Assembly (NCBI GenBank): GCA_033063855.1
Contig: CP093830.1
Span: 21,886,854 to 21,950,853 of the forward strand
Direction of reading: 5' to 3'
DNA: 64,000 bases
From: Smittia aterrima
Lineage: Eukaryota > Arthropoda > Insecta > Diptera > Chironomidae
Made by a program: the position numbers and the translations under genes. Below the pieces are notes generated by a model that had not been told where the DNA came from, ran no database searches, and saw only the letters and a program-made list of their open reading frames with translations. The stretch's first letter is position 1; the number at the start of each line of letters is the position of its first letter. This document shows positions 1-11,000 of this stretch, in pieces.

Positions 1-2347
1 GATGAGTTTATTTGCAAAGAACGATCTTCTTCGAAATGAAAATGTCAAGCAGCCACTTTATGATGCACTCAGAGCTTCTTACGCCGCGTGCCTGTGTTTT
101 CGTTCTCTTATCACAACATTCGATGAATAATGTTCCTCGAACCGAAGAAATATTAAGAAATTCTCATTCGCTTCCCTCTCGAATCGTTCGAATTTAATTA
201 AAGAACGCTCAGCGTGTTGTTTCAATAAACATAAAGTGATTAACAAATTTATGTTAAAACAAACAGAACCAAATGTCAAACAAATTGAGAATCAGTTCTG
301 CTATCTAATCAAGGCGATAAATCAAAGTTTTCTTTATCAAACCAAAAGAGACTTTCGCGGTAGACTTGAAGGTGTCAAATCTTCTAAGAATTTTAACGCC
401 CTTGATATTTGCTTCCTGTTAAATCATCAAAAGACTTAGTGACTCCGACTCGACCTCGAGAAAAACTTGCAGACTTCGTCTCCGAATTTCTTCGATTTAT
501 TTTTAAAATGCAAGAGAAATTTTCTCCTTTGCCAAATTATTTCTAAATTTAATTCGGAATTCTTGCTATGCCGAGAAGCATAAATCACTTTTCATCTCGA
601 TAGTTAATGAACTCCATTCAATTATTGAATGAGCAGTCAATCTGTGCGAAAAACAGAGGAAAACTCTTTGGGTGGCGTATTTTTGTTATTTTATTGCGTG
701 TGCGGATCGTTAAAAAGAAAATAGATCTGGCGGTCATAACATGCGTAAGATGATGTAAGTTGTAAATCAAGCGGAGATTAGAAAGAGAGAGAACTGTGGC
801 ACTGAGATGTCGTGTCATCATCGGAGTTTAACTCACGATGCCAGCTTCGGCCCATCTGGAAATTATAGAAAACAAACAGAGCGTTAAGCGCTGATGACAA
901 TTATCGTTATATCCGAGCGATGATATATTTTTGTGTATCAAAGATCACGCTCGCGAACATCGGAGAAGAGCGAATGTTTCTCCGAATGTTTTTCTTTTAA
1001 ATCGTAAGTGATTGTCGGCTTAATTAGCACGTTCAAGCGCTAACTAACTAATTAGACACGTGAAACCCTCAATTACATGACTTTTCAATTTAAATCCACG
1101 CTGAAAGGCAGTGAACTTGATTAATTTCATTTTTATGCTTCGATTAACTTTGTCGAAAAATCTTGTTCATAAGAATTTTTAATGTGGACACTCAAGCGAA
1201 GCGAATTGCCACGAATTTTCAGTTGCACTCAATTATTACGACAACAAACCTAAAAACAACATTCTGACATGTTTTGTCAGGGCCTCAATTTTGAGGGCGG
1301 GAACTGGAAGACAAAACACAGAGAACCGATTAATTTTTTTCTTATCATCGCGTTCTAATCAGTTTTTAAGTTTAATGCATTTTAGCACAAGCCAAGCGTG
1401 AAATGAGAAGCGAGTTAATGTGAGCAGTCTGACTTAGCGGGGGATCACTTCACGCATTTTTAGATCTTTTTGGATTTTAATTATTCCGTCACTCTTGCTC
1501 GTTTGATTCCAAAGTTCCGAATGCTTCATGAAGTCTAAGTCATAAATTAAGTTGTTGGAAGATTTGTCTGAGATTGCGAATGCATTTTTCATGGAAAAAG
1601 AAAAATGATGTTTGCGCTTCCTGTGAAAACTCTTAGAAGGCAAAAGAAGAGAATGTGCTGACAATTAAACGAGAGTGCAAGATGATTTTTTCGTGTGAGC
1701 TCATTGCACCATTCTTGTTGTTTTAATCTAATTTTGATGTTAACGATGTATGTAGAATGTTTATTTGCTGGAGTTGATGAATGAAGTTTCGTGGAATTGA
1801 TGAATTGAGGAAACATTTTGATCAAATGCAAGCTGAGATTTGATCTGAATCTAAATAGAAAGTTGTTGCTGTTTAGAAGATCTCATAAATCAATTTTCTT
1901 CAATTCAATTTTGTTTTAAAGTGCTTGAATCTTTCTGAATCCTTTTGAAGTGAGAATATTTTTTAGAAGATTTTTTTATAAAAAAAGTTAGCTCATGCAA
2001 CATTTAACGTATTTTGAAAGTTTAAACTAGTTCACCACTAATTCACCACGAACCAACGGTCACTGCATCATAGAAGAATACAGAAAAACATTTTAATAAT
2101 TTGTGACTTTGCACATGAACTTAAGCCACAAGGAAACAAATAAAGATTTGATTTTCACATAATTTTCATAAAATATTTAGTTCAAGTCCAATCAAAAGTT
2201 TTCATCACGTTCGTCTAGTAAACTTAGTAGTCTCTGGACTGTGATTCAAAATATTCAATAATTTTGTGAAGTTTCCTCTAAAATCGAACAATAATTCCAA
2301 TAATATTTATTTTTTTGACGGAAGAAGACTGATGAGCTTGCCCTGCA
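1..2347. other. no gene recognised (left flank)
   Basis: The open frames here are short and without recognisable domains, signal peptides or paired splice sites. The DNA is AT-rich with many TTCGA/CTCGAG-type words but no tRNA, rRNA or clear repeat. The last few hundred bases presumably contain the promoter of the F-box gene that follows, although no convincing TATA box is visible. Confidence 0.5.
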
Positions 2348-4099
2348 ATGGCAGAATCAAGAGAAAAACCAGAAACTTCATCAAGAAAACGAAAATTCGA
2401 TGATGAGTCGGCGGAGGAAAATATTGACGCAAAGCGAAAGTTATTGGAAGACGAAAACCTGTCGCAACAGCAAGTTTGGCTGCTTGACCTTGCTGATGAG
2501 ATTCTAATGGAGATACTGATCATGTTAGATGGAGAAAGTTTGCATGCTTTGTCATCGTAAGTTCTTATTCGATTTTTCATGGATTACTTCGATTAATTAT
2601 TTATCTTCCAGGACTTGCACGAAATTTAAGTGTTTGACACAAGATAAGAAACTTTGGGCTTCCGCTGTGTTTGTCTCAAAGCCTCTGGAAATTTGGGAAA
2701 TATTCAGGCGCTTGAGATATCTTAAAGTGACTACGAAGAGTTTAAGAATCAGAGGCAACTGCACTCGCGAGAACATTGACGATCGACCGATGCCGAATCG
2801 TCAGACATTCAAGGAAATCATTACACGCATCATCAAGAGATCTCCCTTGATTGAACATGTTCACTTCGAAAAGATTTGCTTTGACTGGACGAAGAACGTA
2901 AGAAATCTTGATTTTCTTAAGAAACTTTTTTTTAACTTCATTTTTTTTTTAGTTTTCCATCTCGAAGTTCCCAGCAAATCTAAAATCGCTTTCATTTCAA
3001 AACTGTATAATGCCGAAGACTCGAGGTCGTCAATTGATCAGAACTTTCTCAGGAATTGTTGAACAAATGCCACATCTGAAAGAGTTGAGATTGGAATATT
3101 GTAATTTCTTCGAGTCGAACGACATCATGCCGTTCTCGAAGCTTCAACATCTCGAGACGTTGAGCTTGAAAGGCTGTGGAAAGATGAGAAATTGCGTTCC
3201 GTATCTATCGTTAGCTTGTCGCTTTGGATTCCCTAAGCTTAAGGTTCTTGACTTGCGTGAAACAAATATTAGCGACGGGGAACTTCAATGTTTGAACGCG
3301 ATCAAATCTCTGCGTGAACTTTTCCTCGAACATCCTGAAATGGAACCTTGGAACGATGAATCGGAAGATGATGACTTTGAATTATTTATTCGAGGACCAC
3401 GACGACCTCATCAAGAAGTTCATCGACCAGAAGCTTCTCAGCAAGAGCCTCAGGCACCGCAAGCATCGACATCTCGCGCTTCGACTGCTCCGCAGCCACC
3501 AAGTGACATCAGTCCTCCTTCTTCTCCCGAAACATTCTCTGATTCCGTTTCTTCATCATCTTCAGGTCCTGAAGAGGAATCTCCGTTGCGTACAATCGTG
3601 ATAAGAGCTAACATCAATCCGGGAATTCATCAAGATCCAGGAAATGCTGAACAAGGACATCCACGAATCCAAGTTATTTTTGGAGGAGATGCCCCTCATG
3701 CAAGGTGAGACATTAATTTATCTAAACTTCGATTGATTTCTAACAAATCTTAATTTCAGTCGCTATCTTCAATTTGGTAGAAATCAAGATCGTCCAACTC
3801 CATTAGATGTCAGTGACCGAGGAATGCTTGGCTTTGGATTTCCCCGTCAAAATCTGGCCGGAAATTTAGTTTTCTTCGGGAACTCTCCACCAGACCCGAA
3901 CACTCAACTCGAACGAATTATTTTAAGAAACTTCCGGAATATCACTGACACAACAATCTCTCATTTGGAGACGAACGCTCCACGACTGACATTCCTTGAT
4001 GTTCGAGGATGTACTCAGATTACGAGAGAGGCTGTGGGTAGATTCAAAATAGCTCGAACTGAATGTGAATTGTTATCGAACTACGACAATGAAGAGTGA
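2348..4099 (+). CDS. F-box / leucine-rich-repeat protein
   Basis: Four exons are inferred: 2348-2556, 2612-2897, 2953-3704 and 3760-4099, joined by three short GT-AG introns that keep one frame and give 528 aa. After a charged N-terminus with an RKRK-type basic run, an F-box (about residues 45-90, starting LLDLADEILMEIL) predicts binding to SKP1 in an SCF ubiquitin ligase. Leucine-rich repeats follow (for example LKELRLEYCNF, LETLSLKGCG, LKVLDLRETNI), the usual substrate-binding part of FBXL proteins. They are interrupted by a Glu/Asp, Pro and Ser-rich stretch of about 130 residues (roughly 3350-3700) and resume in exon 4 (RLTFLDVRGCTQI). Start choice: first in-frame ATG upstream of the F-box. 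The substrate is unknown. The gene ends 56 bp from the stop of the convergent XTBD gene, so the 3' UTRs probably overlap; only AATATA-like poly(A) variants are seen there. Confidence 0.85.
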
Positions 4100-4155
4100 A
4101 AAAGTATTTTATGGAATTTATAAGTAAGAAATATATTTAACAATCTTAGTCGTCT

Positions 4156-4535
4156 TCATTTTCTTTGAACTTTGTTTTGTGCGGCTTCAGCTGCTCCAAC
4201 GAATGTTCGTTTCAGGCGCCCGTCCCTTGATCGACGATATTTCTCGACAACTCCTTCCGCGAGCTTTGAGATTTGAAGCATCACTTCGTTGTTATAGCGA
4301 CACCCAAGGAATTCGATATTTGTGAAGACTCGAGCAAGGCAGACGATCTCATCTTCAGAGAACTTATCGCGATGCATTTCCATGAAAGTCTAGAAAGAAA
4401 AGGAAAATTAATTTTCTGGAGATTTCCTCAATTCGATGAACTTACTTTTCTTAATTCCCAATGCTCGTCACTTTCATAATCCACTCGATACTTCTCAACC
4501 TCCCACGAACCGTCCTCAGATCCAGAATCAGTCAT
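4156..4535 (-). CDS. XTBD (XRN2-binding) domain protein, CDKN2AIPNL-like
   Basis: Two exons on the minus strand, 4535-4446 (30 codons) and 4389-4156, split by a 56-bp GTAAGT...TTTCTAG intron, encode 107 aa. The core (WELRK|TFMEMHRDKF, then FTNIEFLGCRYN and a KLAEGV helix) matches the XTBD fold of CDKN2AIP, CDKN2AIPNL, NKRF and nematode PAXT-1; the LGCRYN signature is nearly invariant in that family. Those proteins bind and stabilise the nuclear 5'-3' exonuclease XRN2/Rat1, so this one is probably a small nuclear XRN2 partner. The N-terminus is acidic (MTDSGSEDGSWEVE) and the C-terminus basic (KYRRSRDGRLKRT). Length resembles CDKN2AIPNL rather than the longer members. It is divergent from DDX41, another RNA-metabolism gene, about 350 bp away. 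The assignment rests on motif recognition. Confidence 0.8.
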
Positions 4536-4887
4536 TTTGAGTAAAATTTAATTTAAATCGTCTCGCTATCAGAATAAAAATGTAGAATCACGTCTTGTGT
4601 TGTCGAGCTTTGTATTTTAACTAAAATAATCTAGAGTCAAAAACAATTTGTTGTTTAAAAATCGTAGTGATGTCCCCGAAAAGTTAAAATACGCCATCTG
4701 GTGTTATCCGAGACAAACTAAATCGTAAACAAACTTTTTAAAATTAATAAATTCATCCAAACGCTTCACAATCAAGGATAAAACTTATCAGCTTAACCAC
4801 TGAAATCAACAAAAACATTTGAAGGTAAATGTCAAATCAAATCTTATCAAGCGAATTCGATTAAAAACGTTTAATTAAATTTTAGAA
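4536..4887. promoter_or_regulatory. divergent promoter interval, XTBD gene / DDX41 gene
   Basis: About 350 bp separate two start codons pointing away from each other, so both promoters must lie here. No TATA box is obvious on either side. On the plus strand a probable 5' UTR intron runs from GGTAAATG near 4827 to ATTTTAG just before the DDX41 ATG. Bidirectional use is inferred from spacing only. Confidence 0.45.
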
Positions 4888-6802
4888 ATGTCGAAGGGAG
4901 AACCTTCAATCAAACGATATCGTCGTGAAGAAGAGAAGAAGTCTGATATTGAATCCGAGGATGACACAGCTTACACGCCTTACATCTCAGTTAAAGAACG
5001 AAAGAAGCAGCAACTCGTGAAACTTGGTCGGATCGTTCAACTTTCGAATGAAGCCGCAAACATCGGGAAGTCATCGAGTGAGAACGAACATGATTCTGAT
5101 GTCAATCAAGAGGACTTGGGGAGAAAGTTCAACATATCTCTGCTTGATCAACACACCGAACTCAAGAAAATTGCTGAATCGAAGAAGATCAGCGCTGTCG
5201 AGAAGCAATTGAAGGAGGAAGAGAAGATTCTTGAAAGTGTTCAAGAGAAAACAGCTCTGATGGGAGTAGCTGAGTTGGCCAAAGGAATTCAATATGAAGA
5301 TCCAATCAAAACAAGTTGGAAACCACCGCGTTACATTCGAGCCAAACCTGGTTTCGTACACGAAGCAGTTCGACAGAAACTAAAGATAATCGCTGAAGGA
5401 GAAGACATTCCACCGCCGCTCAAATCATTTAAAGACATGAAATTCCCTAAACCGATTCTCATAGCTCTCGATCGGAAAGGAATCTTAAAGCCCACACCAA
5501 TTCAAGTTCAAGGAATTCCAACAATTCTGTCAGGTCGTGACTTGATTGGCATTGCATTCACTGGATCAGGAAAAACTCTCGTCTTCGTCCTTCCCCTCAT
5601 CATGTTCAGTCTCGAACAAGAGATTCGTCTTCCTTTCGAATCTAATGAAGGACCTTACGGATTGATCATTTGTCCATCTCGAGAACTCGCCAAGCAAACT
5701 TACGACATCATCAAATATTATTGTGGACATCTACAACAAGCTGGTTTCCCTGAGATTCGATGTGCGCTGGCGATTGGAGGAACTCCAGTTAATGAGACGA
5801 TGTCAGTTGTTCATCACGGAATTCATATTTTAGTAGCTACTCCCGGAAGGTTAATGGACATGCTCGATAAGAAAATGATTAAGCTTGACATTTGTCGTTA
5901 CCTTTGCATGGACGAAGCTGACAGGTAAGACTCATTTAAATCTGTAATTGATTTCTGTCTAAAACTTCATCTTTTTTTTCAGAATGATTGACATGGGATT
6001 CGAAGAAGATATCCGAACAATCTTCTCTTACTTCAAGGGACAACGACAGACGCTTCTCTTCTCAGCGACGATGCCGAAGAAGATTCAGAACTTTGCGAAA
6101 TCTGCATTAGTTAAGCCAATTACGATAAACGTCGGAAGAGCTGGCGCTGCTTCAATGAATGTCACTCAAGATGTCGAATACGTGAAACAAGAAGCGAAGG
6201 TCGTTTATCTTCTTGAATGTCTTCAGAAGACTGCGCCACCAGTTTTAATTTTTGCCGAGAAAAAACAAGACGTTGACCAAATCCATGAGTATCTGCTTTT
6301 GAAAGGTGTTGAAGCTGTCGCAATTCACGGCGGAAAAGATCAAGAAGAGCGATCAAAGGCAGTTGAACAATTCCGAGCGCAAGAGAAAGATGTTCTCGTC
6401 GCTTCTGATGTTGCAAGTAAAGGATTGGATTTCCAGAATATTCAACATGTGATCAACTTTGATATGCCAGACGATATCGAGAATTACGTTCACAGAATTG
6501 GAAGAACTGGCCGATCAGTAACTTCGAAAGGACTTGCAACAACTTTTGTAAATAAAAACACAGAACATTTCGTTCTGTTAGATCTTAAGCATCTTCTGTT
6601 AGAGGCAAAACAGAAAATTCCTCCTTTCCTCGCAGAGCTTTGTTCAGAGTTCGAGAAATCAAATCCAGAGCTTTCCGATGGTTGCTCATATTGTGGCGGT
6701 CTCGGTCATAGAATCACAGAATGTCCGAAGCTCGAAGCGATTCAAAGCAAACAAGCTTCAAACATTGGCAAACGAGATTTCTTGTCGAACGCTGATTATT
6801 AA
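4888..6802 (+). CDS. abs: DEAD-box RNA helicase DDX41 / Abstrakt
   Basis: Two exons (4888-5924 and 5983-6802) with one 58-bp intron inside the DEAD-box region encode 618 aa, close to the size of fly Abstrakt and human DDX41. Visible motifs are motif I AFTGSGKT (223-230), PSREL, a TPGR motif, DEAD (342-345), SAT (373-375) and HRIGRTGR (516-523). A C-terminal CCHC zinc knuckle (C580, C583, H588, C593; CGGLGHRITECPKL) is diagnostic of DDX41 among DEAD-box proteins. The N-terminus is charged and probably disordered. The family acts as an ATP-dependent RNA helicase associated with spliceosomal C complexes, in developmental RNA control in flies and in nucleic-acid sensing in vertebrates. Every core motif is present, so it should be functional. 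AATAAA lies at 6818-6823, directly behind the stop, and the NAP1-family gene starts within 190 bp. Confidence 0.96.
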
Positions 6803-6988
6803 ATTAAAAATATTTTTAATAAAGTTTTTTTAAGAAAATATTTCAAAGCAACCTTTGAACTTTGTTTTAAAATCTCAGAAGGCTTAGTGAAGTCAATTCG
6901 ATTAGGAAAATTCATTCGTACTTTGGAGGTCAACTCAACAAGACGTGAAATCAAGAACTTAAATAAATTGCAATCAATCGAGATCGAA

Positions 6989-8079
6989 ATGGAAGGAGAA
7001 CAAGTTGAAATTGCTCAATACAACGAAGAACATGAAGCTACCACGAAGCATTTGACTCAACTCATGCAAGAATATTTGACGCTCAAGAAACTCACGCGTG
7101 AGGTAAGTTCGTTTAAAACGTTGACTCTCAGCGACTGCAAGCTTCTCCTTTTCAGAGTATTCTCAGTGAGTTGCATCCAAACGTTCAAAAGCGAATTTAT
7201 GCTTTAAAGAAGATTCAATTGGAGTCGATTGACATCGAAGCTGAGTTTCACCGCGCCGTCTACGATCTCGAGCAAAAGTTTATGCCAAAACAAAATGAAG
7301 TCGCCATGCAGCGATTGAAGATTGTTACAGGAGTTTACGAACCAACTGATGAAGATTGGATTGTCGACGGCGAAGGAATTAAGTTCAACGAGCCGTCCGA
7401 GGGTCAAGAGAATCCATCAGGAATTCCGGAATTCTGGTTGACAGTTCTCAAGAACGTTCATGAACTCAGTGGCATGATTCAAAGCTATGATGAGCCGATC
7501 TTGAGTCATTTGACTGACATCCGCGCAACGTCAAAGCTATCGCCTGATCTGTCATTCGAATTGGAATTCCATTTCGAGCCAAACGAGTTTTTCACGAATT
7601 CTATTTTGACGAAGACCTACTTGATGAAGTGCACTCCAGATCCGGAAGAGCCTTACATGTTCGAAGGGCCTGAGATCTACAAATCGATTGGCTGCGAGAT
7701 TTCGTGGAACGAAGGGAAGAACGTCTTCGAGAAAGCAACTTCCTCTGATCCGTCAACTCCATTCTTCAAAGGAGCTTCGTTCTTTAACTTCTTCAATCCT
7801 CCAGAGATGACCAGAGACGATGCTGGCAACGAATTAATCGAGGTAAGCAAAGAAAACAAAAAGAGATTTATTTTAATGAAAATTATTCGTTCACAGAACT
7901 TCTTGGAAAACGATTTCGAAGTTGGCCATTACTTGAAGGAGCGTGTTATCCCACGCGCTGTTCTCTTCTTCACTAACGAGATCGAGGAAGACTTGTCAGA
8001 CACAGAATCTCTCGAGTTGGCTAGCGAGAACTTCTCTAAAGACAATGAATCGGAAGTCGTCGAAACAACTGAAAAGTAA
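6989..8079 (+). CDS. nucleosome assembly protein 1 (NAP1) family member
   Basis: Three exons (6989-7102, 7156-7842, 7897-8079) encode 327 aa from the first ATG in the frame. The reading frame runs open upstream of it, and an AATCTCAG acceptor near 6878 suggests a 5' UTR exon. Family hallmarks in order are the long dimerisation helix (RIYALKKIQLESIDIEAEF), GIPEFWLTVLKN, YDEPIL, LEFHFEPNEFFTN, LTKTYLM, FFNFFNPPE and GHYLKERVIPRAVLFFTNE. NAP1 proteins chaperone H2A-H2B and assist chromatin assembly. The copy differs from canonical NAP1: the Lys/Arg-rich HKGRG loop before FFNFF is replaced by a short Ser/Thr/Pro segment, and the C-terminal acidic tail is short. A divergent, perhaps tissue-restricted paralogue (as Drosophila milkah is) is therefore more likely than the main NAP1. 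AATAAA occurs at 8172-8177. Confidence 0.88.
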
Positions 8080-11000
8080 ATCAAAGCAAACCTTTCAACC
8101 GAAAATATTTAATTTGATGTAACCGCGAATCGCGACAGCGAACAAATTTCGAGTCTCGCAAAAGGAAAATCAATAAATTTTTAAATGCACTTCAGGAGCT
8201 TTGTTTTTCTCTGTTGTGAATTTTTCATTGTACCCGCGGAAACTTTTCGTCTGCAAACGAAGCTTCCATCATGAATGATTCAAATCGCTTTCGCCACAGC
8301 TCCGTCGACGGGAAAGTTTTGTTTTCATTTGAGGCGAAACCTTTGAGACGACGCGACAATTGAGGACTTTGCGTTTGAAAATCGCATCAAATGACATCAT
8401 GCTTTCTGTTTTCTCACATATTTAATGAGCTTTACATCCCGAAGCGACAGAGCATCGATGTGCATAAACAATAACAAAGCAAACTATCAAGCAGCGTATG
8501 GAAAATAAATTTCCACAAACGTCCACCGGGAAACCGCAGTTGCAAAAACATTTCCAAAGCATTTGATTTTACATTGCACTCCCAATGCATTTCAGTTGGT
8601 TGATGCTTTAATGCAAACAATTTGACGTTGTCAACGTGATCGGGGGAAATGAATGGAGAGTAGGCTAAAGCTTTCAATGATTCAATAACAAAAGAGCGCA
8701 AGTCAGAAGAGCAAGCACTGTCGGGAGGTCAAATTCACTTTGCTGCACTCCAATCCTTCAATTTTTCCACTAAATAATTTACTAGAACATTCATGGCTTA
8801 ACAGTTTTTAAAATTCACCAGAGAGCGAAAACAAGCGAACCGATGATGCAAACATATTGCTTTCCATGCACTTACTGTGAAAAATGATTTTTATAAAAAT
8901 AAAAATGTGAAAAATTGAATTTTTATTCTGTCGAGTCGACGATAAAAAAAAGAATTAAACTTTTATCGATGACGAACATGCTTGTTGATAAGTTGAAGCT
9001 TATTGTCTGACGAATCGATCTCAAAAATGCATTTACAAGTTTTATTTTCGAATGAAAATCACAAACAATTACCGATGATCGAACGAACAAGATAAAATTA
9101 TTCCCACGTCGTCATATCGAATGACTCGAAGTTCCCATTAACAAGCACGGTAACATCACCAGCCACATTTCATTTTGTGTTGTTTTTGGTCAATAAAATA
9201 TTTGCAGTTCGATGAAAGCGACCAGCGACCGACAATTGGAATGGGCCGGGAATATTTTCTGAATAAACCAGAATGTAAACGATTGAGTGACGGCGTGAGT
9301 GGACTGAGGTAATTAAACGAAACCAGATCGGTAGCTTTTGATGTTTTCAGTTGATGCACGGACAGAGCTTGTGAATTTTTCAAGTACGAGCTGCATGAGC
9401 TTTGTAAAATGAATTGGCAATTCGTTGTCCAGCGCAATAGAGACAAATGGAAGTAATAAAGAATTCATAAATTTAAAATTACGAGAGCAAGTCTGGGACA
9501 ATCGAGGACGAACCCAACTGATCAAATAAAAAAAGTTCTTTCTTTTGTAATTCTTAAAGAATTCGAACAAAGCTCTAAAAGCAAACATGATTTGGTTAGC
9601 TGGGCTGTGAAAGCAAAGGCAAAGTCGGGGAAATGGAGATTGAGATTCTTTATCAGGTAAACACAGGATGGCTTGTTGCCCCGTGAGACTTGTTTTGAAA
9701 ATGCATTTTCCCATTCGAAAAATAAAAATAAAAGCCAAACGATTCGCCGTATCTTCCTGAGTTTGTGTTATTTTTTCTATCGTTCGTTTCACGAGGTTAT
9801 TTATTGATATCATCATGGGAAATTTCCGACAGCAAGAGAAAATTTATTTTACATCCTGCTCGAGCTGATCGAATTTCGAGAGCAAGAGGAGAGAGGGAAA
9901 GTTTACCGGGGAAAATTGTTTTTCCATCGATATCGCTACTGCTCCCCGTGTGGATTTCGGAAAACTTCCGCGCCCGTGCTCAAGTTCTCGACTTTCTCCG
10001 CTCGCTGCCACCATCAATTTGGATGCATTAGCAAAGCAGTCGGAAAAAGAAGAAAAAAAAGCTTTGAAATTCAATTGTGGATTTTCCAACCAAAATCCGT
10101 CGGATGTACTTCTGTGGCGAGGAGAGAGGGGTCGCTTGTGAAGTGGATTGAGGTGGCTATAAAAATCTTAAAACAGTGGAAAAATTTAATTTCTTCCTCT
10201 TCAGCGAAAATGGATTTCGAGAGAACTAAACTCTCAAAGTGAGCAGTAGTAGATGCCATAAAAATATTTTAATGCGATTCTCGTGAGAATAAAAATATAA
10301 AATTTATTTCTTCAATTTTTTTTTCGTTTCGCAAAATGCTAACGCTAACCGCACAGTTTTCTTTTCTATGTTTATTCTCTTCGTGGGAAGCTTTCGAAAT
10401 TATTATCTCGAAAATATTTTCAGATTCTGCCGGCAATTGGCTTTTCTCTCCTTGAAAATTGAAAGCTTCGAGATTGATTGAGCTTGAAAGCTTTTTGTTT
10501 GTCGCTCGAAAGCTCTTGAAGATTTGATTAAATCTAAAATATTTCATGATATTGCACTTAAAGCTTCTTCTTCCGACAGATTCACGAACAGATACAACCT
10601 CAACTCCCCGAGACAACACAACAAACTTTCAAAACTTGTTTCAAGCTTTTCAAAACATTTTACCCGAAAAGTTAGCTCGAATCTCTCGCTTGGGGATTCC
10701 AACCAACAAAGCGAGAGAATTTAAAGCTTTCTGTGTCTACCGAAAATGCATTCAACGAAAGAGTTTATTAGCACTCGAATAAATCCGCTTTAATTATCAT
10801 AGAAAATATAAAATCTCTTCCACTTGAAAATGAAAATTCTTCCAACTCATTTGAGGATTGTGCGGGTTAGAGGGAAAGTTTTCATTTGAACAGCGCAAAT
10901 GCTATTCAAATAAACATAAAATCGCATAAATCAAAACGATGAACACGTGTATACATGTCTCGTCTTTCTTCTTCATTCGCTTTTATAACTAAAGCACGGA

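Noticed and set aside
9313..9816. 167-codon ATG frame on the minus strand
   Set aside because: It has an ATG, but no domain, signal peptide, splice context or codon pattern suggesting a gene. A frame this long can occur by chance in a 19-kb desert.
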